Below, piece after piece: positions 27,458 to 36,667 of a stretch of 64,000 bases of DNA. The DNA lies in assembly GCF_002327105.1 (NCBI RefSeq), contig NZ_CP023406.1:2418001-2482000 (forward strand). Reading direction: 5' to 3'. The position numbers and the translations under genes were made by a program. The stretch is from Luteimonas chenhongjianii (lineage in GTDB: Bacteria; Pseudomonadota; Gammaproteobacteria; Xanthomonadales; Xanthomonadaceae). Under the pieces are notes generated by a model that saw only the letters and a program-made list of their open reading frames with translations, was not told the origin of the DNA and ran no database searches. Every line of letters begins with the position of its first letter. Position 1 is the stretch's first letter.

Positions 27458-27772
27458 TCAGGTCCGCAACGGCAACACGGGGTGTTCGTCCAGGGTCCCG
27501 TCTTCGAGAATCACCACGTGGCGCGTGCCCGCCCGATCGAACAGGACCGGGATCGGCGCCTGGAACAGCGGACGGCGCACGAAGGCCAGGCGCCAGCCGA
27601 AGATCTCCAGCGCTTCCAACGTGACGAGCTGGGCCGGCCGCAGGCCTTCGCGCAGCGGGGCAGTGTCGGCCGATGGCGCGCCCCGGCGACGCTCGGGCGT
27701 CCGGCGGGCCGGCGCATGGGGCTGGGCCGCCCAGGGGCCGGCGATGACGGTGGAGTGCGCGGTGTGCGACAT
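27458..27772 (-). CDS. Conserved hypothetical protein, 104 aa
   Basis: The N-terminal half is low-complexity (Ala/Pro/Arg). The C-terminal half has an ordered stretch: LVTLEALEIFGWRLAFVRR, PLFQAPIPVLFD, and VILEDGTLDEHP. I believe this C-terminal pattern (a conserved phenylalanine-tryptophan strand pair) recurs in small Xanthomonad proteins, but no function is known. No signal or membrane segment. Confidence 0.6.
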   Translation of the reverse strand: MSHTAHSTVIAGPWAAQPHAPARRTPERRRGAPSADTAPLREGLRPAQLVTLEALEIFGWRLAFVRRPLFQAPIPVLFDRAGTRHVVILEDGTLDEHPVLPLRT

Positions 27773-27979
27773 GCGGGGGCTCGAAAACGGATAACGGGCC
27801 TCCCTTGCAAGCCGCGTGCCGAACGGCCCGGACGCCCGCGAACCCCGCCATCGGCGATCACGACGCCCGCACCCTGAAGCGCGTCGTGGAGCGCATCACC
27901 CAGTGCCTGCCGCAAACCGACAGCGCATCCACGGGCCTACGCCTGCAATGGGCGGACAGCCGACCGACAGGAGAGCCCC

Positions 27980-28336
27980 ATGCCTCACGACCACGCCGCC
28001 GCTCAGTCCGGACAGCTCGACGCCTGCATCCAGGCCTGCACCGCCTGCCATGCCATCTGCCTGCAAACCATCGCCCACTGCCTGCGCCAGGGCGGCCGGC
28101 ACGTGGAACACGCGCACATGACGCTGATGATGGCCTGCGCCGACATCTGCAGGACCAGCGCCGACACCATGTTGCGCGGCGCCGACGTGCACGTGCACAC
28201 CTGCGCAGCCTGCGCCGCGATCTGCCGCGCCTGCGCCGAAAGCTGCGCCGCGATGGCCGAAGGCGACCCCGCCATGCAGCGCTGCGCCGATGCCTGCGCC
28301 GAGTGCGCACGTCATTGCGAGGAGATGGCGGCCTGA
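27980..28336 (+). CDS. Four-helix-bundle copper-binding protein (Csp-like)
   Basis: A 118-aa Cys-rich protein with 16 cysteines in CxxC-type and CxxxC spacings on four predicted helices (DACIQACTACHAIC, MMACADICRTS, CAACAAICRACAESC, RCADACAECARHC), plus many His and Met. This is the copper storage protein pattern in which cysteines line the bundle core and bind many Cu(I) ions. No signal peptide, so a cytosolic Csp3-type protein. AGGAGAG is five bases before the ATG. No copper regulator or exporter is adjacent. Confidence 0.88.
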   Translation: MPHDHAAAQSGQLDACIQACTACHAICLQTIAHCLRQGGRHVEHAHMTLMMACADICRTSADTMLRGADVHVHTCAACAAICRACAESCAAMAEGDPAMQRCADACAECARHCEEMAA

Positions 28337-28441
28337 GCCGCAGACCAGCCGCCGCATGGCGGCTGTGATCCCCCAGCGTCAGGCCGCCTCAGCCCGCAGC
28401 GTCACAGCCGCCGCGCCGTCGCCATCGCGTGCGTCGGCCTG

Positions 28442-29008
28442 TCAGCGCTCGCGTGAAAGGCGCCCGCGCACCTCGCCTTCCAGCCCGCGCAGGCCCCAGC
28501 GCCGGCCTTCCTCCACCGCGGCCTCCTCGTCGGCACCGTGCAGCCAGGCCGCCCGCAGCGCCGCCAGCGCACCGACGCGATTGCCGCTTCCGCAGTGCAC
28601 CAGCGTCGGCCCGTCGGCGGCCTGCAGCAGCCGGTCGAAGGCCACCACCGCATCGCGGTCCAGATCACCCGCCCCGGCAATGGGCAAGGCGTCGTAGCCC
28701 ATCCCTGCCGCGCGCACCGAAGCGGCCTCGTCGAAGCCGGGCGTCTCCGCAGCCGGCGCCAGGTTGATCACGTGGCGGATGCCCGCCGCTCGCAGCGCCG
28801 GCAGATCGTCGGCGCTGATCCGGCCCCCGCTGTGGATGCCAGCGACCGGCGTGGCAAAGCGTTCGAGTACGGGAGATTGCATGGTCGTCACCTCGTCGTG
28901 GGTGGGTGCGGCCCGCCCGTCTTCAGGCGCGGCGCAGGCGGTGGACGCGAGGACCAGCGCGATTGCGGCCCCAAAACGGAGACGTGCTGGAGTGGATCGG
29001 ATGGTCAT
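28442..29008 (-). CDS. Exported DUF442 (beta-lactamase hydrolase-like) phosphatase
   Basis: A 188-aa protein. A signal peptide ends near ASTACAAP (the cysteine has an imperfect lipobox). The catalytic loop HCGSGNRVGALAAL follows the HC-x4-R form of DUF442 proteins, a tyrosine-phosphatase fold; an upstream aspartate for acid catalysis lies in GAGDLDRD. DUF442 domains often go with sulfide metabolism (Blh), but here the gene stands apart, convergent with the Csp-like gene. GGAG precedes the ATG. Confidence 0.82.
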   Translation of the reverse strand: MTIRSTPARLRFGAAIALVLASTACAAPEDGRAAPTHDEVTTMQSPVLERFATPVAGIHSGGRISADDLPALRAAGIRHVINLAPAAETPGFDEAASVRAAGMGYDALPIAGAGDLDRDAVVAFDRLLQAADGPTLVHCGSGNRVGALAALRAAWLHGADEEAAVEEGRRWGLRGLEGEVRGRLSRER

Positions 29009-29092
29009 CGAAAGCTCCGCCCTTTCTGTCGTGAACCAAAACCACCCCGGCGCCTGATTTCGGTCTGTTGACCCATCAGCTGACCGCAGAAC

Positions 29093-32000
29093 CTAGCCCG
29101 TCCGAATCTCCGGACTCGAACGAGCCCGCAACATCTCATACAACTGCCCAGGGCCAAGCAGGATGTCTTTCAGGCCGTCCTGCACCCTGTCGGAGTTCAA
29201 TGTCTGACTGCCCAGCGACGTGAATCTTTCCAACGCGTCCATGACTGCGCTAACGAGTGCGGGCGTGAGGTCAGGCGAGTTTGCGAATTGCAGCTTGCTG
29301 TTGTGCCCCGCCTGTATGCCGAGTCGATCGTTCTCAAGCATCTGATCCCGGACGCTCTCGACGAACCGCAACTGGTCCTCATCACTGAGCTGCCCCTCGA
29401 ACAGGCCGTTGACCCGCTCGATGATCTCGCGCAGGTAGGCCTGTTCCTTCTCCTGCACACGTCCGCTACCCACCGCGTCCACGGGGGCCAGCGGGTAGCT
29501 GCCCCCGGAATCGAGGTTGAGCGCCTGGAGCCCTCGGCTGCGCAGGGTGTGATGGGTCAGTGCCACCTTCGACAGGTCCACGGTGTCGCGCTCACGGCCG
29601 AATTCCAGCAGCGGCAGCAGGCGCCGGTAGAACAGGAAGCGTTTTTCGATTGCGGTATTGCCGTAGTCGAACATCTGCGACAGGAAGGCATACAGCCGCA
29701 CGAACGCGCCCATGTCACCCTTGAACAGCACCAGCGCGTCCAGCGCGTCCTTGGCCTCGGCAGCAGCGGCGTTATCGCCGGATGTTTCGGCAGCGCCCCG
29801 GGCCTGTGCAGCTGCCTTGTAGCGCTTGAGCAGGCGGTCAGCGACGGGCTGCAATGCCGCGGCCAGTTGCGACTGCTTCGCCTGCGGGTCCAGCTCCACT
29901 TTCGCCACCCGTTCGACCTCGAAATCGTCGTAATGGCCGGCGGCATCCAGCTTCGCGCGCAGGTCGTAGACCAGGTTCGGATCGGTCGTGGCTTCCAGTT
30001 CCGCGGTTTCGTAGTAGGTGCGGAATGCCGCGAGGATCTCGCCGGTGTCGTTCTGGAAATCGAGGATGTAGGTCGTGTCCTTGCCCGGATGCGCCCGGTT
30101 GAGACGCGACAGCGTCTGCACCGCCTGGATCCCGCCGAGCTTCTTGTCCACGTACATGCCGCACAGCAGCGGCTGGTCGAAGCCGGTCTGGAACTTGTTG
30201 GCCACCAGCAGCAGGTGGTAGTCCGGCCCGGCGAAGGCCTCGCGGATGTCGCGCCCCTTGAGCCCCGGGTTGAGCAGCGCGTTCGATTCGGTCACCGGTT
30301 CGGGATAGCTCTCGGAATCGTCGATCTCGCCGGAAAACGCCACCAGCACGCCCAGCGGATAGCCCTGACGCTCGAGATAGGCGCGGATCGCCTTCTGCCA
30401 GCGCACCGCTTCGCGCCGCGAGCCCACCACCACCATCGCCTTGGCCCGGCCGTCGAGCAGCGGCTGCACGTTCTCGCGGTAGTGCTCCACCACGATCTGC
30501 ACCTTGGCGGCGATGTTGTAGGGGTGCAGGCGAACCCACTGCATGATTCCCTTCATCGCCGTCGAGCGCTCGACCTCGGTGTTGTCGAACTCCTGCCCGT
30601 CGTGCGCCAGGCGGAACGCCAGGCTGTAGGGCGTGTAGTTCTTCAGCACGTCGAGGATGAAGCGCTCTTCGATCGCCTGGCGCATCGAGTACACATGGAA
30701 CGGCTGTGGCAGCCCGTCAGGCCCGGGCCTGCCGAAGATCTCCAGCGTCTTGCCCTTCGGAGTTGCGGTGAAGGCGACATAAGTCAGTGAGGCGCTGCGT
30801 GCGCCCATCTGTGCATTGAGTAACGTCTCAGCGTCGATCTCGCCGCCGTCCTGCAGTTCGGCCCATTCCTGGGCACTGAGAAACTTCTTCAGGTCGGCCG
30901 CCGACTGCCCCGTCTGCGAGCTGTGCGCCTCGTCGGCAATCACCGCGAAGCGCTTGCCTTCGGTGGCAGCCAGCTCCTGCACGGTCTTCAACGCGACGGG
31001 GAAGGTCTGGATGGTGCAGACGATGATCTTCTTGCCAGCCTTCAGCGCCTCGCCCAGCTGCGCGCTCTTGCTGCCGTGTTCGCCGGTGATGGTGGCCACT
31101 ACGCCGGTGGTCCGCTCGAAGTCGAAGATTGCCTCCTGCAGCTGCGCATCCAGCACGGCACGGTCGCTCACCACCAGCACGCTGTCGAACACCTTGGCAT
31201 TGGCCGCATCGTGCAGATCGGCCAGGAAGTGCGCCGTCCACGCGATGGAGTTGGTCTTGCCCGAGCCTGCCGAATGCTGGATCAGGTAGCGCTGCCCTGC
31301 CCCGTTCGCGCGCACATCGGCCACCAGCTTCCGGGTCGCGTCGAGCTGGTGGTAACGCGGGAAGATCACCGTCTTGAGCCGCTTCTTCTCGTCGCGCTTG
31401 CCGATCAGGTAGCGGCCGAGGATTTCCAGCCAGCTGTCGCGCGCCCACACTTCTTCCCACAGATAACGGGTGGCGAAGCCGCCCGGATCCGGCGCATTGC
31501 CCGCGCCGCCGCCGTTGCCGCGGTTGAAGGGCAGGAAGAACGTGTCCGTGCCGGCCAGCCGCGTGGTCATCATCACCTCGGCCTGGCTCACCGCGAAGTG
31601 CACCAGCGCACCGCCCGGGAACGACAGCAGGAGCTCGGGCACGCCGCCCTTGGGATGCGGATTGCGGTCCAGCCGATACTGGTCCACCGCATCGCCCACG
31701 CTCTGGGTGAAATCGGATTTCAGCTCGGCCGTCGCCACCGCGATTCCGTTGACGAACAGCACCAGGTCCATGCAGTCGTTCGGACGATTGGGCGAGTGCT
31801 TGACCTGCCGCACCACGCGCAGGCGATTTGCCGCGTGGTGCTGTTCGATGACGGTATTGATCGAAAGCGCCGGGCGGAACTGCACCAAGGTCAGCGGGCG
31901 CTTGAGCCCCACCATCTCCACGCCCCGGCGCAACACGTCCAGCGTGCCGCGCTCGTCGAGGTTCTTGCGGATGCGCTCCGCCAGCCGCGCCGTGGCCTGG

Positions 32001-32191
32001 GGCCCATGGGTCTTCGCAAGTGCCTCCCAGCTCTCCGGCTGCGTGGCCTGCAGCCAGGCCACGAGGTCCGGCAGGTAGAGCGCGCTCGGCCGGTCGTAGT
32101 GCGCGGCGTCGCCGTCCGCGTACAGCCAACCATTGGCGGCGAGGTGTTCGCAGATCTCGCGTTCGAAGTGGTGTTCCTGGTGCAGATTCAT
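29093..32191 (-). CDS. hsdR: Type I restriction enzyme R subunit
   Basis: A 1032-aa motor/nuclease subunit. The N-terminal nuclease core has DCMDLVLFVNG and AELKSD (PD-(D/E)xK type). The SF2 translocase shows Walker A AGSGKT (308-313), DEAH (420-423) and later helicase motifs (AFTATPKGKTL, NKFQTGFDQPLLCGMYVDKKL, QTLSRLNRAHPGKD). The C-terminal helical part would bind the HsdM2S core. Its start overlaps the fic stop (ATGA). It cuts unmodified DNA after ATP-driven translocation when assembled with HsdM and HsdS, which are encoded 3.2 kb upstream on the same strand. Confidence 0.95.
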   Translation of the reverse strand: MNLHQEHHFEREICEHLAANGWLYADGDAAHYDRPSALYLPDLVAWLQATQPESWEALAKTHGPQATARLAERIRKNLDERGTLDVLRRGVEMVGLKRPLTLVQFRPALSINTVIEQHHAANRLRVVRQVKHSPNRPNDCMDLVLFVNGIAVATAELKSDFTQSVGDAVDQYRLDRNPHPKGGVPELLLSFPGGALVHFAVSQAEVMMTTRLAGTDTFFLPFNRGNGGGAGNAPDPGGFATRYLWEEVWARDSWLEILGRYLIGKRDEKKRLKTVIFPRYHQLDATRKLVADVRANGAGQRYLIQHSAGSGKTNSIAWTAHFLADLHDAANAKVFDSVLVVSDRAVLDAQLQEAIFDFERTTGVVATITGEHGSKSAQLGEALKAGKKIIVCTIQTFPVALKTVQELAATEGKRFAVIADEAHSSQTGQSAADLKKFLSAQEWAELQDGGEIDAETLLNAQMGARSASLTYVAFTATPKGKTLEIFGRPGPDGLPQPFHVYSMRQAIEERFILDVLKNYTPYSLAFRLAHDGQEFDNTEVERSTAMKGIMQWVRLHPYNIAAKVQIVVEHYRENVQPLLDGRAKAMVVVGSRREAVRWQKAIRAYLERQGYPLGVLVAFSGEIDDSESYPEPVTESNALLNPGLKGRDIREAFAGPDYHLLLVANKFQTGFDQPLLCGMYVDKKLGGIQAVQTLSRLNRAHPGKDTTYILDFQNDTGEILAAFRTYYETAELEATTDPNLVYDLRAKLDAAGHYDDFEVERVAKVELDPQAKQSQLAAALQPVADRLLKRYKAAAQARGAAETSGDNAAAAEAKDALDALVLFKGDMGAFVRLYAFLSQMFDYGNTAIEKRFLFYRRLLPLLEFGRERDTVDLSKVALTHHTLRSRGLQALNLDSGGSYPLAPVDAVGSGRVQEKEQAYLREIIERVNGLFEGQLSDEDQLRFVESVRDQMLENDRLGIQAGHNSKLQFANSPDLTPALVSAVMDALERFTSLGSQTLNSDRVQDGLKDILLGPGQLYEMLRARSSPEIRTG

Positions 32192-33372
32192 AAGCTGGCC
32201 TCCCCCTCGGCCACGACATCATCCGTAAACAGTCGCACATACGGTTCGTAGCGGAACCGGCGGTTCCGCGCGAAGCCGGTCATCTCCATCAATATCCCCA
32301 GATCCGCCAGGCGCGCGACCAGCATGTTGGCAGCGGGATAAGTGGTACCAGTCATCGCCCGCACGTCCGACACCGTGACGATCGGGCGGTCATACAGGCT
32401 CTCCAACACCCGATGCCCGTTGCCGGCAGCGCGCCCCAGTCCATCCGTGATTGCAAGCCGGTGCTGCTCGCGCAACAGCTGGATCCTGCGCGCGGTTTCA
32501 GCCGCTTCGCCCGCCACCTCCACCACGCCGTGCAGGAAGAACTGCAGCCAGTCCTCCCATGCCCCGCGATCGCGAACCGCTTGAAGATGGTCGTAGTAGG
32601 CCTGCCGGTGCCGGCGGAAATAATGGGACAGGTACAGCACGGGCTTGTGCAGCACGCCGCATTCGGTCAGCAGGAAGGTGATCAGCAGCCGTCCAACGCG
32701 GCCATTCCCGTCAAGAAACGGATGGATGGTCTCGAACTGCACATGCGCCAGGGCAATCCTCACAAGCGCGGGCAGATCGTCCTCCGCATGCAGGAAGCGT
32801 TCCAGCTCACTCAGCGCCTGGGGCACATCCTCATGCGGGGGTGGCACAAAACTCGCCGTTGCGAGAGTGCAGCCGGCCGGGCCGATCCAGTTCTGGCTGC
32901 GACGCAGCTCGCCGGGCTGCAGCCGTCCGCCTCGAACCCCGTCCAGCAACACCCCATGGATCTCGCGGATCAGGCGGACCGAGACCGGCAACGTCTGCAG
33001 CCGGGCCAGCCCATGTTTCATCGCGCGGACGTAATTGACCACCTCGTCCACATCGCGCGGCATGGTCTCGTCGAACAGATCGGCTTCGGCCGCCAGCAGA
33101 TCCTGCAGCGAACTCTGCGTGCCCTCGATCTGGCTGGAGAGCACGGCCTCCTTGCGCACGTACATGAAGACGAACAGATCGGGGTTCGGCAGGGTCAGTA
33201 CCGAACCATCCAGTCGCCCGAGCGCGCGGTCGGCCTGCGACAGCAGTCCCTGCAATGACCCGGTCAGGGTGAGTGCGGGTTCGGGCGGCAGGGGTGCGGG
33301 GAAGAACGCGCTGTACCCGGTGGGTTGGCGCAGGTAACGGCCCGCGCGCGTGGATTCGACCTGCTGGGGCAT
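32188..33372 (-). CDS. Class II Fic-domain protein (probable AMPylator)
   Basis: A 394-aa protein. The active-site loop HPFLDGNGRVGR (217-228) holds the catalytic histidine and the phosphate-binding arginines. An N-terminal inhibitory helix fits the (S/T)xxxE(G/N) consensus as SSQIEG (79-84) with the blocking glutamate E83, so it is auto-inhibited class II. A C-terminal winged-helix segment (VSDVRAMTGTTYPAANMLVARLADLG) suggests DNA binding and perhaps self-regulation. Start MPQQVESTRAGRYL was chosen for family length and distance to the promoter. It sits between the GIY-YIG gene and hsdR, coupled to hsdR. Target unknown. Confidence 0.9.
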   Translation of the reverse strand: MPQQVESTRAGRYLRQPTGYSAFFPAPLPPEPALTLTGSLQGLLSQADRALGRLDGSVLTLPNPDLFVFMYVRKEAVLSSQIEGTQSSLQDLLAAEADLFDETMPRDVDEVVNYVRAMKHGLARLQTLPVSVRLIREIHGVLLDGVRGGRLQPGELRRSQNWIGPAGCTLATASFVPPPHEDVPQALSELERFLHAEDDLPALVRIALAHVQFETIHPFLDGNGRVGRLLITFLLTECGVLHKPVLYLSHYFRRHRQAYYDHLQAVRDRGAWEDWLQFFLHGVVEVAGEAAETARRIQLLREQHRLAITDGLGRAAGNGHRVLESLYDRPIVTVSDVRAMTGTTYPAANMLVARLADLGILMEMTGFARNRRFRYEPYVRLFTDDVVAEGEASL

Positions 33373-33428
33373 ACGCAATCCTGGGGTGCGCACGGAGCCG
33401 GAGTCCGCCCATGCGATAGGCTGCGTTT

Positions 33429-33458
33429 ACTATATCGGCCGCGTCGCGCTGTGTTCAA
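33429..33458 (-). promoter_or_regulatory. Promoter of fic-hsdR
   Basis: A minus-strand -35 TTGAAC (33453-33458) and -10 TATAGT (33429-33434) with an 18-base spacer; transcription would begin near 33421, about 50 bases before the fic ATG. It is one of the better sigma-70-like promoters in this GC-rich window. Confidence 0.65.
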
Positions 33459-33495
33459 GGCAGGCTTGTACAAACATCAAACGCCGCAGGGGGCG

Positions 33496-33521
33496 CATTC
33501 GCAATTCGCGAATTGCGAATG
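33496..33521. promoter_or_regulatory. 26-bp perfect palindrome upstream of the fic promoter
   Basis: CATTCGCAATTCG followed immediately by its exact reverse complement, no loop. It lies about 38 bases upstream of the -35 box and 136 bases after the GIY-YIG stop. No T-tract follows on either strand, so a terminator is unlikely; an operator for the Fic winged helix or another regulator is more plausible. Confidence 0.6.
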
Positions 33522-33657
33522 GCTGCTCGCAGTGACGTCATCCGGAGCGCCTCGGCGCTTGGCCGCATCGCGTCGTCGATCCGTTAGGCGGGCTCGACAG
33601 GCCGCGCCTACCCCTGGACCTGCCGCCGGGGTAAGAGCCGAGGCACAGCGTTGCAGG

Positions 33658-34593
33658 TCAGGACGCAGCCTCAGCACCAAGTTCCAAGGGCTTCACCTCA
33701 TGCTCCCAGAGCGGCACGCCCGCCTCGTCCCGCCATTCCAGCGGACCGTTCGCCGTTCGCCCAAGCACACAGGCTGCCGCCGCACTCGGTGACTTGAACA
33801 AGGTGTCGCGCACGAACACGAGGCGTCGCCCATCGGTCCGCAATGCGTCCTGCTGGATCAACTGTTCGCGCAGGCGGAAATAGCCCGTCGACTGGAACGA
33901 CGCAACCGCCTCGGCCCGACCGGTAGAACCGGCCAGCACGACAAATCCCTCGTTCGTGTAAACCCCGCGGGCGTCCGCATCCGGCCCCGTGCAGATGTAT
34001 CGCCTCAGTTCCGGCCCCGCATTCGGGGCGCCGTCCGGCGCATCAGGCTGGTACGGACCATCCTGCGCATCGGTCACCGCTCGCCGGGCGACGGGATCGA
34101 ACACCGGATAGCCCAGTGTCGAAAGCAGCACCCGGATCGTCTCGTGGATTTCCGTGCAGTCCGCAAGCAGCGGTGCCGGCGTATGCGGCTTCGCACCCGA
34201 GTTGCCGTTCTCCAGCACGAAGCGTTCGGCATCCCGCGTCTTCTGGATCGACAGCCATTCCAGATAGCTGGCGTGGGTGTTGGTCAGGCTGTTGGTCAGC
34301 GACAGCGCGATCACCACGCGGTTCCAGAAGTCCCGTCCCGCGTTGTGCTGCGACAGGCGCATCCGCAAGGATCCTGTCTGGCCCACGTAGACCTTCATCT
34401 GTCCGGTGGCTTCGTCGTCGCCGAACAGGAAGTACACACCCACCTGGTCGGGCTCCGGCATCTTGAGGAACTCACCCAGCAGGCTCCGCGGCACCTCGAT
34501 GACGCGGACAATGCGGGTTGGAATCTCCGCCACGCGAATCCCCTGGGGATCGCCGGCAGGAAGGAAGATCTGGATCGTCTGCGGGTGGGCCAT
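33658..34593 (-). CDS. GIY-YIG nuclease-domain protein with DUF4357
   Basis: A 311-aa protein. The GIY-YIG-like domain starts at VGVYFLFG and continues with KVYVGQTGSLRMRL (catalytic arginine likely here) and LEWLSIQKTRD; the acidic metal ligand is not certain. The C-terminal DUF4357 domain (GVYTNEGFVVLAGS, SPSAAAACVLGR, WRDEAGVPL) is common in this family and in some restriction-associated proteins. It lies two bases after the unknown gene. Possible nuclease accessory to the type I system; not shown. Confidence 0.85.
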   Translation of the reverse strand: MAHPQTIQIFLPAGDPQGIRVAEIPTRIVRVIEVPRSLLGEFLKMPEPDQVGVYFLFGDDEATGQMKVYVGQTGSLRMRLSQHNAGRDFWNRVVIALSLTNSLTNTHASYLEWLSIQKTRDAERFVLENGNSGAKPHTPAPLLADCTEIHETIRVLLSTLGYPVFDPVARRAVTDAQDGPYQPDAPDGAPNAGPELRRYICTGPDADARGVYTNEGFVVLAGSTGRAEAVASFQSTGYFRLREQLIQQDALRTDGRRLVFVRDTLFKSPSAAAACVLGRTANGPLEWRDEAGVPLWEHEVKPLELGAEAAS

Positions 34594-34595
34594 GG

Positions 34596-35369
34596 CTACG
34601 CTCCCAACAGTTTGCTGACAACGTTGACCAGAACGCCCTGCCCGAAACCGAGCGCGGGGCGGTACACGCGGGCGAAGGCGCCCGCCGGCGGATCGAGCTG
34701 TGGCAGATAGACCTCGCAGTCCGTCTTGAACTGAAAGTGGCGCGCCAGGTGCCACAGCTCGGCGGCCATGGCTCCTTCGCTGGCGCCCGTGCCATGCAGT
34801 CGTACATAGCGCTCGAGCGCAAGCGCGGCGAGCTGGCCGCCGTCCACCTCCGTGGCGCGCGTGGTGTCTCCCTGCCAGTGCACGCACACGGTGCCGCGCG
34901 CTTCGTCCCACTCCGATTCGTCCACCGGCAGTACCAGCGTGCCGTCCTGCAGGGATCGCGCGCACCACACACCGTCGCGGTCTTCGTGTGTGTAGAGCGG
35001 CATCAGATTGGCGAGGAAGCCGACCACGGCCACACCCTTGCCGTCGCGTGGCGCGGCCAGCGTGGACAGCCACGCTTGCAGCCGTGGCGACAACGACACG
35101 CGATCGCGCTTGTTGAAGGAAATCGTGGTCTGCTTTCCATTCGCACGGTAGCCGGTGCAGGCGAGGTTCGGTTCCTGCCTGGCCAGGCGGCGCAGGAACT
35201 CGGCAGCGGGAACGAAGCCCTTGTGGTCTGCGCCGCGCTCGTTGTGCAGATACAGCATCGGCACGCCGTCACGGCGGGTGATGCGAGGACACACCACTTC
35301 CTCGGGCGCGTCGGTGCGGTATTCGATATCCGCAAGACGGCCGTCGACGAACAGATCTTCGGCACGCAT
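34596..35369 (-). CDS. Unrecognised 257-aa protein in the type I R-M operon
   Basis: No family recognised. The start MRAEDLFVDGRLADIEY shares a base with the hsdS stop (TGATG); a GTG one codon upstream is an alternative. It is soluble, mixed alpha/beta in character, with short motifs CPRITRRDG, GFVPAAEFLRRLA, TTISFNKRDR, and VCVHWQGDTTRATEVDGGQL. No nuclease, ATPase or methylase motif is visible, no signal peptide or membrane segment. Tight coupling to hsdS and to the GIY-YIG gene two bases downstream argues for a function with the restriction system, for example as an anti-restriction, specificity or effector component. Confidence 0.7.
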   Translation of the reverse strand: MRAEDLFVDGRLADIEYRTDAPEEVVCPRITRRDGVPMLYLHNERGADHKGFVPAAEFLRRLARQEPNLACTGYRANGKQTTISFNKRDRVSLSPRLQAWLSTLAAPRDGKGVAVVGFLANLMPLYTHEDRDGVWCARSLQDGTLVLPVDESEWDEARGTVCVHWQGDTTRATEVDGGQLAALALERYVRLHGTGASEGAMAAELWHLARHFQFKTDCEVYLPQLDPPAGAFARVYRPALGFGQGVLVNVVSKLLGA

Positions 35370-36667
35370 CACGCGGCCGCTTCGCTCACCAGACCGCGCA
35401 CGTCGATCTGGCCGGTGACGGCGGCGGAGATGAGGGCGCTGCGGCGTTCAGCTAGAAGGTCGATGGCCCGCACCGTTGCAGTCTGGATCAGGTCAAGCTT
35501 GCTGCTCTGGTCTTCAACAGAAGAACAAATCCTATCCTGCTCTGTAAACGGTGGCACTGGAATCTGCAACGCGGCCAACATTTCGCAATTCATCGCGGCC
35601 TGATTGCCTCCTCGACCAGCCTCCCTCAGCCACTGATAGACGGCTCGAAAGACATAGAAAAGGTACTCCCCTTTCAAGCGAGGCCCAACACAAATGGCCG
35701 CAAGATTCTGATTGATCGCAGCGGGAATCCGCAGAATGGCGGGCATTCCTCTCGTTCGCCCTTGTCCGATAAGTCCGATCACGATCGTGCCCACGGGAAG
35801 CAGCCGCAACGAGTTCTCGTTCAACCCTCTTGTAGTGATGAACTCGGACGCTTCGGTGATCTCGACTTGATTGACTTCGCCAGACGCGAGCCAAGGGATA
35901 TCACCCTCCTCCCAATACTCTGGGACTGCGCGACTGGGTGTCGTGCCGTTTTCAACCTGCCCATAAAGACCAAGCTTGGCAACCGACCAATGCGCCGGCA
36001 CTTCGCCCAGCCAGGCAATGCCGGAGTCCTTCATCGGGACGTTGAGGTCGAGGCCGCGGGTGACGGCGTGGGAGATGGTGGCCTGGCGCTTCTCGGCCAA
36101 CAGGGCCAGCAGCTTCTCCTGCTCGGCGATCAGCGCGTCGATCGTGGCCGTTTCGCGGTCGAGGAATTCGGTAATGGTTGCTTGCTCCGCAATCTCTGGA
36201 ACGGCCAGAGAAATATTTCGCATCTCTGAGTAATTGGTACTCCAAAGGTCAGCGACGATCCCTTTGCCGAAACGGTAGTACTCCTCTTGAAATGGAACAC
36301 TCCGGAACAAGTGGTGCGCGAAACGGGCGGCGAGTCCTCCCGTCGGCTTGAGAACTGTGTTGATAAGGGAGACTGAACCATCCAGCTTGCTAGCGCCTGA
36401 TGAGCCTTTGCGATCGGACCGACTGTTGATGACGAAGTCATCTGCCCGAACGAGCTTTCTATTGTCGCCGTCATCGGTCTTCGCAGCAGTGTCAAGCTGC
36501 GGAACGATGCCATTCTTAGTGACAGACAGTGGCGGAAAGTCTTTACTGACCTTCTCTCGCCTCTCCGCGAAAAAGTGGCCAAGTCTGCGTACGTCCCAAT
36601 GAGCTGGAACATATCCAAGCCACTCCACCCCACTGTCCTTGTACTCGGGATACCTCGGCAGACTCAT
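35369..36667 (-). CDS. hsdS: Type I restriction specificity subunit
   Basis: A 432-aa protein with two target-recognition domains separated by conserved helices: the central helix ends in EKRQATISHAVTRGLD, and each half opens with a repeat, KDSGVEWLGYVPAHW and KDSGIAWLGEVPAHW. The C-terminal spacer reads LLAERRSALISAAVTGQID. The recognition domains determine the bipartite DNA target. G+C of the recognition domains is visibly lower than that of hsdM and hsdR. The ATG overlaps the hsdM stop (ATGA). Confidence 0.94.
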   Translation of the reverse strand: MSLPRYPEYKDSGVEWLGYVPAHWDVRRLGHFFAERREKVSKDFPPLSVTKNGIVPQLDTAAKTDDGDNRKLVRADDFVINSRSDRKGSSGASKLDGSVSLINTVLKPTGGLAARFAHHLFRSVPFQEEYYRFGKGIVADLWSTNYSEMRNISLAVPEIAEQATITEFLDRETATIDALIAEQEKLLALLAEKRQATISHAVTRGLDLNVPMKDSGIAWLGEVPAHWSVAKLGLYGQVENGTTPSRAVPEYWEEGDIPWLASGEVNQVEITEASEFITTRGLNENSLRLLPVGTIVIGLIGQGRTRGMPAILRIPAAINQNLAAICVGPRLKGEYLFYVFRAVYQWLREAGRGGNQAAMNCEMLAALQIPVPPFTEQDRICSSVEDQSSKLDLIQTATVRAIDLLAERRSALISAAVTGQIDVRGLVSEAAA

